From DUQW01 sp050953825 (GTDB lineage Bacteria; Bacillota_I; Bacilli_A; Acholeplasmatales; Acholeplasmataceae): a stretch of DNA of 64,000 nucleotides. The stretch spans positions 1 through 64,000 of the forward strand of contig JBMNNF010000010.1 of assembly GCA_050953825.1 (NCBI GenBank), written 5' to 3'. Shown one piece after another: positions 15,866-27,800 of this stretch. The first letter of the stretch is position 1, and each line of letters opens with the position of its first letter. The translations under genes were made by a program, and so were the position numbers. The notes beneath the pieces are model-generated. The model saw only the letters and a list, made by a program, of their open reading frames with translations, had not been told where the DNA came from and ran no database searches.

Positions 15866-18800
15866 ATGAGAAAGATATTAAAGTATTTTGGATTAATTCT
15901 AGGGCTTTCACTACTTGCTGTATTGGCCTCATGTGATCCAAAATTGTATGTTGTAGAGTTTGAATTAAATGGAGGTTCGCCTCAAATTCCCGATAAAACA
16001 TTTAGAATTGGAGATAGAATAGAAGAAGTAGAAAACCCAACTAGGGAGGGTCATACTTTTGATGGTTGGTGGGTCGATAAGAATTTTACGACTAAATTCC
16101 AATTTAACCAAAAAGTTGGTAAAGATATGACCATATATGCCAAGTGGAAAATTAATAGTTACACTATTGATTTTGTTACTAATGGTGGCACGGAAGTTGG
16201 TTCAGTTAAATATGAATTTGATTTTGAGATAACTGCTCCGACTGAACCGACAAAAGAAGGGTATCTTTTTGGCGGATGGTATTCAGATCTTGAATTAGAA
16301 AATGAATTCACGTTTGATAAAATGCCAGCGAAGAACCTAATTTTATTTGCCAAATGGAATCCTGAAGAATATGAAGTTAGATTTCTTCGCACTAAAGACG
16401 GAGAATTATACGAAGAATTAACTCAATTTGTTCCAAATCAAGATAAATTGACTAAACCAGACAATCCGACAAGGGTTGGTTTTACTTTTGAAAATTGGTA
16501 CATCAATGATGAAGAATTATACGATTTTAATAAAAAAGTAACAAAACCAATCATTTTGTATGCTAAATGGATTATTAATCAATACACCGTTTCATATAAT
16601 ACTGGAGATGGGGGAAGTTCACTTGAAAGTGATACTTATAATTTTAATGCTGCCATAATTCGTCCAACGAATCCAACTAAATTAGGATATCGATTTGTTA
16701 AATGGACATTAGATGGAGAAGATTTTGTTTTTGATGACAAGAAAATGCCAGCTAATAATCTTGAATTAGTGGCTGAATGGATTCCTAATGATTATGCAAT
16801 ATCATTTAATAAAAACAATAACAAAGTCATATCAGGTGGTGTTGAATCAATTAGTACGACATATGATGTCGATGTTGTGATTCCAAATCATAATTATGAA
16901 GTTGATGGTTATACATTTGTAAGTTGGAATAGTAAGAGTGATGGAACTGGAACTAATTATTTAGTTGGTGAAACTTATCGCAATTTTACTGGAGAACATT
17001 TAGGAACTGTTGAATTATTTGCTAAATGGGCCGCTAATGAATATACAATTAACTTCGATGGTAATACCGGTATTGGTGAAATGGAAAGTGTAACCGCATA
17101 TTACGATCAATCAACAAATTTACCAGCTAATACATTCTCCAAAACTGGATATGGATTTAGTGGTTGGAATTTTAATGGAATAATTTATAATGATAAAGAT
17201 GCAATTACTAGTCTAGCAACTGACGGAAGTGTAACCTTAGTTGCCCAATGGAGTGCCAACCAATATCAGGTTGTCTTTAATTCTGGAGATGGACAAACTA
17301 GTAATCAGTCATTTGTTTATGATGAACCGAAAGCGTTAAATAATAATACATTTATTAAAACTGGATATACCTTTGATGGTTGGGCATTAACTTCAGATGG
17401 AGTTAAAAAATATAATAACGGCGAATCAGTTTCCAACTTAACAAATGTTAAGAACGGAACATTTAACTTATATGCAGTGTGGAGCGCTAATACATATACT
17501 GTTCATTTTAGTGCTGGCGCTGGTAGTGGAGAAATGGAACCACAAACACTAACTTATGATAAATCACAAAACTTATCATTAAATGGTTTTTCAAAGACAG
17601 GATATAAATTTGCCAATTGGAAATTAGATACAGATACTTACACTAATGGCCAAGAAGTAACTAATCTAGCAACTAGTGGATCAGTTACCTTAATTGCAGA
17701 ATGGGCTCCAATTACTTACCAAGTTGTATTTGATAATAATGGTGGCGCTGGTAGTATGAATGCACAATCATTTACTTATGATAGTGGTCAACAGTTATCA
17801 CCAAATGAATTTACTAAAGTAGGGTATACATTTGATGGTTGGCATTTTGATGGACTAGTATATCAAGATGAAGCGTTAGTTAATAACTTAACAACTATCA
17901 ATGAAGCTGATGTAACTTTTGTTGCAAATTGGAAACCTAACAACTATAAAGTATTGTTTAATAGTAACAGTGGCAGTGGCACAATGACGGCACAATCATT
18001 TACTTATGATGTATCACAAGCTTTAAAAGCGAATACATTTACTAAAACTGGATATGAAATTGCTGGATGGGCATTGACTGCAGATGGAAATAAGAAATAT
18101 AACAACGAAGAATCGGTTAAAAACTTAACAGCCGTTAAAGATGGTGAAGTGACATTATATGCAGTTTGGGCAGCAAATACTTACACAGTTAATTTTGATG
18201 CGAATGGTGGCACTGAAGAAATGTTGCCACAAACATTTACTTATGATAAACCACAAAATTTATCATTAAATACATTTGCGAAAACAGGCTATGAATTTGC
18301 TGGTTGGAAATTAGATACTACGACTTACAATGATGGTCAAAGTGTCTCGAATCTAACAACTAGTGGATCAGTTACTTTAGTCGCTCAATGGACACCAATC
18401 ACTTATCAAGTTGTATTTGATAATAATGGTGGCGCTGGTAGTATGAATGCACAACCATTTACTTATGATAGTGATCAACATTTGTTACCAAATGAATTCA
18501 CTAAAGAAGGATATACATTTGGTGGTTGGGCCTTAACAGCAGATGGGGTTAAGAAATATGGTAACGGAGAAACAGTTAAAAACTTAACTTCAGTTAAAAA
18601 TGACGAAGTGACATTATATGCCGTTTGGACGGCCAATACATACACTGTTAATTTTGATGGCAATGATAGTACTAGTGGCACAATGATGGCACAATCATTT
18701 ACTTACGATAAACCACAAAATTTATCATTAAATACATTTGCGAGAACAGGCTATGAATTTGCCAATTGGAAATTAGATACTACGACTTACAATGATGGTC

Positions 18801-21800
18801 AAAGTGTCTCGAATCTAACAACTAGTGGATCAGTTACTTTAGTCGCTCAATGGACACCAAATAATTATAGTGTCTTATTTGATAATAATGGTGGTAGTGG
18901 AGAAATGACCGCTCAATCATATGTTTATGATGTAACGCAAGCGTTAAAAGCTAATACATTTACTAAGGAAGGGTATACATTTAGTGGATGGTCATTAACA
19001 GCAGGTGGAGCATTAGCTCATGATGACAAAGCACCAGTTAAAAACTTAACCTCAGTTAAAGATGGTGAAGTGACATTATATGCTGTCTGGACTGCCAATA
19101 CATACACCGTTAACTTTAGTGCTAACGGCGGAACTGGGTCAATGACAGCACAGTCATTTACCTATGATGTCGCTCAAAACTTGAAATTAAATGGTTTTAG
19201 TAAAACTGGATATACATTTGCGAATTGGAAATTAGATACCACAACTTATAGTGACGGTCAAAAAGTATCGAATCTAGCAACTAGTGGATCAGTTACTTTA
19301 GTCGCTCAATGGACACCAAACAATTATAGTGTCTTATTTAACAATAATGGTGGTAGTGGTGAAATGACCGCTCAACCATATGTCTATGATGTAACGCAAG
19401 CGTTAAAAGAAAATACATTTACTAAAGAAGGATATACATTTAGCGGTTGGGCAACAACACAAGGTGGTGGAGTTGCACATTCAGATAAGGCACCAGTTAA
19501 AAATTTAACTTCAGTTAAAGATGGTGAAGTGACATTATATGCCGTCTGGACACCAAATAATTATAGTGTTTTATTTAATAATAATGATGGTAGTGGCGAA
19601 ATGACCGCTCAATCATATGTCTATGATGTAACACAAGCGTTAAAAGCTAATACATTTACTAAGACCGGATATACATTTGGTGGATGGGCCTTAACTGCAG
19701 GTGGAGCTAAGAAATATGGTAACGGAGAATCAGTTAAAAACTTAACCTCAGTTAAAGATGGCGAAGTAACATTATATGCCGTTTGGACGGCTAATACATA
19801 CACCGTTAACTTTAGTGCTAACGGCGGAACTGGGTCAATGACAGCACAGTCATTTACTTATGATGTTGCCCAAAACTTGAAATTAAATGATTTCAATAAA
19901 ACTGGATATACATTTGTGAATTGGAAATTAGATACCACAACTTATAGTGATGGTCAAGAAGTATCGAATCTAGCAACTAGTGGATCAGTTACTTTAGTCG
20001 CTCAATGGACACCAAATAATTATAGTGTCTTATTTGATAATAATGGTGGTAGTGGAGAAATGACCGCTCAATCATATGTTTATGATGTAACGCAAGCGTT
20101 AAAAGCTAATACATTTACTAAGGAAGGGTATACATTTAGTGGATGGTCATTAACAGCAGGTGGAGCATTAGCTCATGATGACAAAGCACCAGTTAAAAAC
20201 TTAACCTCAGTTAAAGATGGTGAAGTGACATTATATGCTGTCTGGACTGCCAATACATACACCGTTAACTTTAGTGCTAACGGCGGAACTGGGTCAATGA
20301 CAGCACAGTCATTTACTTATGATGTTGCCCAAAACTTGAAATTAAATGGTTTCAATAAAACTGGATATACATTTGCTAATTGGAAATTAGATACTACGAC
20401 TTACAATGATGGTCAAAGTGTCTCGAATCTAACAACTAGTGGATCAGTTACTTTAGTCGCTCAATGGACACCAAATAATTATAGTGTCTTATTTAACAAT
20501 AATGGTGGTAGTGGAGAAATGACCGCTCAACCATATGTTTATGATGTAACGCAAGCGTTAAAAGCTAATACATTTACTAAGGAAGGGTATACATTTAGCG
20601 GTTGGGCAACAACACAAGGTGGTGGAGTTGCACATTCAGATAAGGCACCAGTTAAGAATTTAACTTCAGTTAAAGATGGTGAAGTGACATTATATGCCGT
20701 CTGGACAGCAATTACCTATACCGTTCAATTTGATGGTAATGGTAGTACTAGTGGTACTATGAACGATTTCCTAGCGACATATGATGTTACACATGCCTTC
20801 CCAACTAATAATTATTTAAGAACAGGTCATGATTTTATTGGTTGGTCAACTACAACAAATGTAGCTGATAAAATTACTAATATTCATAATTTAGCTAATA
20901 CTACTGGTACAACAGTTACTATTTACGCTCTTTGGGAAATAAATTCATATGACTTAACAATTAAGTATCACGATGGAGCAACACCAGAAGATGATACACC
21001 AGATAAAGTCACACCATACAATTTTGATGCTGCAATTACTTTTGAGCCAGCTCCAGTAGTTGAAGGTAAAATCTTTAATGGTTGGATAGATGAAACAACT
21101 AATGAACCTTTTGACTTTACAGGCGCAAGAATGCCGGCACGAGATTTAATTATTGGTGCTACCTATCAAGATGAAATTTATATTACTTTTGACTCTAAGG
21201 GAGGCACACCAGTTCAACGCTTAAGTGGGGCAGCTGGAAGTCCAGTTTCAGCACCAACCCCACCAACAAGACTTGGATATACATTTATAAATTGGTTCCT
21301 TCCAGGAGGAGAAAATGCTTACGAATTCACAGTTATGCCTGATGAAAGTATTAACTTAGAGGCTAGATGGACAGCAAATAATTATAGTGTCTTATTTAAT
21401 AATAATGGTGGAAGTGGAGAAATGACCGCTCAATCATATGTCTATGATGTAACGCAAGCGTTAAAGGCTAATACATTTATTAAGACTGGATATACATTTG
21501 TTGGTTGGGCCTTAACAGCAGATGGAACTAAGAAATATAATAACGAAGAATCGGTTAAAAACTTAACCTCTGTTAAAGATGGCGAAGTGACATTATATGC
21601 CGTATGGCAAATTAACAAATATAATGTGACATTTAATACCAACGGTGGTAATGCCACACCTGCCACCCCAGGTCATTCTAATATTGAATATGGTGCAACA
21701 TTTAAGTTAAATAAAAACCAATTTACAAGAACAGGTTATCAATTTGCTGGTTGGTCAAAACTTCAAACAGGAGAATATCAATATACTGATGAACAAAATG

Positions 21801-24800
21801 TTTCTAATTTAACGACCGAAAATATAACAGTAACGTTATATGCAATTTGGACACCAAACAATTATAGTGTTTTATTTAATAGTAATGGTGGTAGTGGTGA
21901 AATGACCGCTCAACCATATGTCTATGATGTAACGCAAGCGTTAAAAGCTAATACATTTACTAAAGAAGGGTATACATTTAGTGGATGGTCATTAACAGCA
22001 GGTGGAGCATTAGCTCATGATGACAAAGCACCAGTTAAAAACTTAACTTCAGTTAAAGATGGTGAAGTGACATTATATGCCGTCTGGACGGCTAATACTT
22101 ATACCGTTAACTTTAGTGCTAACGGCGGAACTGGGTCAATGACAGCACAGTCATTTACTTATGATGTTGCCCAAAACTTGAAATTAAATGGTTTCAATAA
22201 AACTGGATATACATTTGCGAATTGGAAATTAGATACCACAACTTATAGTGATGGTCAAGAAGTATCGAATCTAGCAACCAGTGGATCAGTTACTTTAGTC
22301 GCTCAATGGACACCAAACAATTATAATGTCTTATTTAACAATAATGGTGGTAGTGGTGAAATGACCGCTCAACCATATGTCTATGATGTAACACAAGCGT
22401 TAAAAGAAAATACATTTACTAAGGAAGGGTATACATTTAGCGGTTGGGCAACAACACAAGGTGGTGGAGTTACACATCCAGATAAGGCACCAGTTAAGAA
22501 TTTAACTTCAGTTAAAGATGGTGAAGTGACATTATATGCCGTCTGGACACCAAATAATTATAGTGTTTTATTTAATAATAATGATGGTAGTGGCGAAATG
22601 ACCGCTCAATCATATGTCTATGATGTAACACAAGCGTTAAAAGCTAATACATTTACTAAGACCGGATATACATTTGGTGGATGGGCCTTAACTGCAGGTG
22701 GGGCTAAGAAATATGGTAACGGAGAATCAGTTAAAAACTTAACCTCAGTTAAAGATGGCGAAGTGACATTATATGCCGTTTGGACGGCCAATACATACAC
22801 CGTTAACTTTAGTGCTAACGGCGGAACTGGGTCAATGACAGCACAGTCATTTACTTATGATGTTGCCCAAAACTTGAAATTAAATGATTTCAATAAAACT
22901 GGATATACATTTGCGAATTGGAAATTAGATACCACAACTTATAGTGATGGTCAAAAAGTATCGAATCTAACAACTAGTGGATCAGTTACTTTAGTCGCTC
23001 AATGGACACCAAACAATTATAGTGTCTTATTTGATAATAATGGTGGTAGTGGTGAAATGACTGCTCAACCATATGTCTATGATGTAACGCAAGCGTTAAA
23101 AGCTAATACATTTACTAAGGAAGGGTATACATTTAGTGGATGGTCATTAACAGCAGGTGGAGCATTAGCTCATGATGACAAAGCACCAGTTAAAAACTTA
23201 ACCTCAGTTAAAGATGGTGAAGTGACATTATATGCTGTCTGGACTGCCAATACATACACCGTTAACTTTAGTGCTAACGGCGGAACTGGGTCAATGACAG
23301 CACAGTCATTTACCTATGATGTCGCTCAAAACTTGAAATTAAATGGTTTTAGTAAAACTGGATATACATTTGCGAATTGGGAATTAGATACCACAACTTA
23401 TAGTGACGGTCAAAAAGTATCGAATCTAGCAACTAGTGGATCAGTTACTTTAGTCGCTCAATGGACACCAAACAATTATAGTGTCTTATTTAACAATAAT
23501 GGTGGTAGTGGTGAAATGACCGCTCAACCATATGTCTATGATGTAACGCAAGCGTTAAAAGAAAATACATTTACTAAAGAAGGATATACATTTAGCGGTT
23601 GGGCAACAACACAAGGTGGTGGAGTTGCACATTCAGATAAGGCACCAGTTAAGAATTTAACTTCAGTTAAAGATGGTGAAGTGACATTATATGCGGTCTG
23701 GACACCAAATAATTATAGTGTTTTATTTAATAATAATGATGGTAGTGGTGAAATGACCGCTCAATCATATGTTTATGATGTAACGCAAGCGTTAAAAGCT
23801 AATACATTTACTAAAGAAGGGTATACATTTGATGGATGGGCCTTAACTGCAGGTGGAGTTAAGAAATATGGTAACGGAGAATCAGTTAAAAACTTAACTT
23901 CAGTTAAAGATGGTGAAGTGACATTATATGCAGTCTGGACGGCCAATACATACACCGTTAACTTTAGTGCTAACGGCGGAACTGGGTCAATGACGGCACA
24001 GTCATTTACTTATGATGTTGCCCAAAACTTGAAATTAAATGGTTTCAATAAAACTGGATATACATTTGCGAATTGGAAATTAGATACCACAACTTATAGT
24101 GATGGTCAAAAAGTATCGAATCTAACAACTAGTGGATCAGTTACTTTAGTCGCTCAATGGACACCAAACAATTATAGTGTCTTATTTAACAATAATGGTG
24201 GTAGTGGTGAAATGACCGCTCAACCATATGTTTATGATGTAACACAAGCGTTAAAAGAAAATACATTTACTAAAGAAGGATATACATTTAGCGGTTGGGC
24301 AACAACACAAGGTGGTGGAGTTACACATCCAGATAAGGCACCAGTTAAGAATTTAACTTCAGTTAAAGATGGTGAAGTGACATTATATGCCGTCTGGACA
24401 CCAAATAATTATAGTGTTTTATTTAATAATAATGATGGTAGTGGTGAAATGACCGCTCAACCATATGTCTATGATGTAACACAAGCGTTAAAAGCTAATA
24501 CATTTACTAAGACCGGATATACATTTGGTGGATGGGCCTTAACTGCAGGTGGAGCTAAGAAATATGGTAACGGAGAATCAGTTAAAAACTTAACCTCAGT
24601 TAAAGATGGCGAAGTGACATTATATGCCGTTTGGACAGCCAATACATACACCGTTAACTTTAGTGCTAACGGCGGAACTGGGTCAATGACAGCACAGTCA
24701 TTTACCTATGATGTTGCCCAAAACTTGAAATTAAATGGTTTCAATAAAACTGGATATACATTTGCGAATTGGAAATTAGATACCACAACTTATAGTGATG

Positions 24801-27800
24801 GTCAAAAAGTATCGAATCTAACAACCAGTGGATCAGTTACTTTAGTCGCTCAATGGACACCAAATAATTATAGTGTCTTATTTAACAATAATGGTGGTAG
24901 TGGAGAAATGACCGCTCAACCATATGTCTATGATGTAACGCAAGCGTTAAAAGAAAATACATTTACTAAGGAAGGATATACATTTAGCGGTTGGGCAACA
25001 ACACAAGGTGGTGGAGTTGCACATCCAGATAAGGCACCAGTTAAGAATTTAACTTCAGTTAAAGATGGTGAAGTGACATTATATGCCGTCTGGACACCAA
25101 ATAATTATAGTGTCTTATTTAACAATAATGGTGGTAGTGGTGAGATGACCGCTCAATCATATGTCTATGATGTAACGCAAGCGTTAAAAGCCAATACATT
25201 CACTAAGACCGGATATACATTTGGTGGATGGGCCTTAACTGCAGGTGGAGCTAAGAAATATGGTAACGGAGAATCAGTTAAAAACTTAACCTCAGTTAAA
25301 GATGGCGAAGTGACATTATATGCCGTCTGGACTGCTAATACGTACACCGTTAAATTTGATGGTAATGGTAGCACTAGTGGTACTATGGATAACTTCCTAG
25401 CGACATATGATGTTACACATGCCTTTCCAACTAATAATTATTTAAGAACAGGTCATGATTTCATTGGTTGGTCAACTACAACAAATGTAGCTGATAAGAT
25501 TACCAATATTTATAATTTAACTAGTACCAATGGAGCGACATTTACTATTTACGCTCTTTGGGAAATTCAAAAATTTGATATTAGATTTGAATTTGAATTT
25601 GGTAGAGATCCAATCCATTTCTCAAATGTCAATTATGGAACGCAGTTATCAACATTAGAATTACCACCATTAGATTTAGTAGGACATCAATTTATGGGGT
25701 GGAAACATGATGGTGTTATCGTTGATTTATCAACTATTCATGCAAGTTCAGATATGACTTTTGTTGCTTCTTATCAACCTAAACAATATAATGTAGTATT
25801 CTTAATTGATGGAACAACTACCTATTCATTAACCGATCAAACATATGGAACTGAAATTAGTTTTGATAATTATGTAGCAATGCTAGAAGATGATCATTTA
25901 TTTGTCAATGGCGTAGAAAATCCAGAAACTGGCGAACAAAATGGAATCTATACTGAGTTACAATTATTTATGGCAGGTACTAGTAATGCACTTGTTACTA
26001 CCTTAAACACTCCAGCTAAGATGACAAGATGGCAAACATTATGTCCGGCATCTTATCCATATGCAACTGCTTTAAGGGATGTGATTCCAACTGGACATAC
26101 TGGAAATATCAGTAATGCTGCAACTGCTTTAAACAATGTATTGAACTCAGAAAGTACTGATATTCAAAATAGATATTTAATCTACCATAACAACAATAAC
26201 AAACCAATTAAACCTGGATTTGTCTTTATTGGTTGGGTTCTTGGTTCTGATACACAGTATGGTACTAATGTAGAAGGAGATCTATTCTATGTTCCTAATC
26301 AATCATTTGGTTATTCACCAGCAGCATTAATTGAGGACGAAAATGCGAAGATTGTTGCTAAATGGACTAGTTTACAAACCATTAAAGATACTGACATTAC
26401 CATTGATGGTGGGGTTTCGAATAAGATTAATTGGCCAGCGGCAAACACTAATTTAATTGAAGAGGGATTAAAACTAGGTGAGACGTTAGAACTTAGATAT
26501 GAACTATATAACATTATTAGTGATACCGAAAAATATTTAATTGATGACGATATTTCTACTAACTCATATACGTTCTTGACTCCGTCGACATGGAGCGTTC
26601 CAGGTACATATCATTTTAAAGTGATTGCTAAAGCTACTATTAAAGATTCAAGTGATAATGTAATTAGAGTCTTCAAATCTAGTTTTGCTGATAATGCGTA
26701 TGAATATATCTTACAAATATCAGGTACTAACTTGGAAGTTACTGGCGAAGGAGACTATTACTTTAAAGGTAATGATCCAGCTTATCCTGATGGAGAAACA
26801 TTCTATTTCTATACGAATTTAACTTATAATTTCAAGCATACAGAATCATTTACATTAGTACTTGCCAATGGAGATCCTGCTCCTGCAGGTACATATGATA
26901 GTGTTGTTATTTTAGGTAATAGCCCTCAAGGTGGAACTAATAATTCATTTGTTACTCAGTCATCAACTGGTAACTTCTATTTCAAGCGTGGTGACACAGT
27001 ATATTTCACAAGAGTGTTACCATATGTGGCTTCATTCCACTTTGGTGAAAACTTAGAAAACTATACTTCAAACAAAAACAATACCACTAATCCAATCTTT
27101 AGAGGAATTTCAAAAGATACAGATTATCGCAGTCAAATAACTTATCAAATTGGTAAGAAAAATCCGTTAATGACTGAAGTTGGTGGACTGGCTGATTATG
27201 ATGAAAACGGATTTAAGTTTGATTTAACAGTCAGAACTAGTGGCGGTAACAAAATTGATCCATATGTATATGATGATTACTTTGAATATGAATACTTTAA
27301 ACATAATGGAACTGATTATGAACCAATTGCAACTGCATTAATGGCCGATCCGGTTTCATCTGATGGCGTTTGGAAGTTTACCGCAGAAGAAGGTAAATAT
27401 AAAGTTAGTATTAAGATTAAAAATACCTATGTGGCTCCAATCTTAAGACCTAATATTGTTCCGTTAGAACTTGAATTTACTTTAAATAAAGGAGCTAACG
27501 TGTTCACTCATAATGTCTTAAGAAAAGTGTATGCGACAACATCATTAAAAGATGGTATTAATCTTCACGCTAATATTGTGGCAAGTCTTGCTCCTGAACA
27601 ACGTTATACTCCAGAAGCGGTAGCTGCTGGAAACCCATTCTTACAATATGCCGTCGATGAAGCTTTAAGAAGTGGTAATGAAGATGATTTCCCTGGTGGT
27701 TCAGCTGTTAACGTAAGTTTTAAAAAAATTATTCTTGCAGCTAATATTAATAAAGCTTATTTAACTGGTAACGTTTATATTAGAGCGTCACTTACTGATT

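Noticed and set aside
18475..25374. Several 60-74 codon minus-strand frames inside the InlB-repeat gene
   Set aside because: Antisense shadows of one repeat type; they recur only because the coding repeat recurs.
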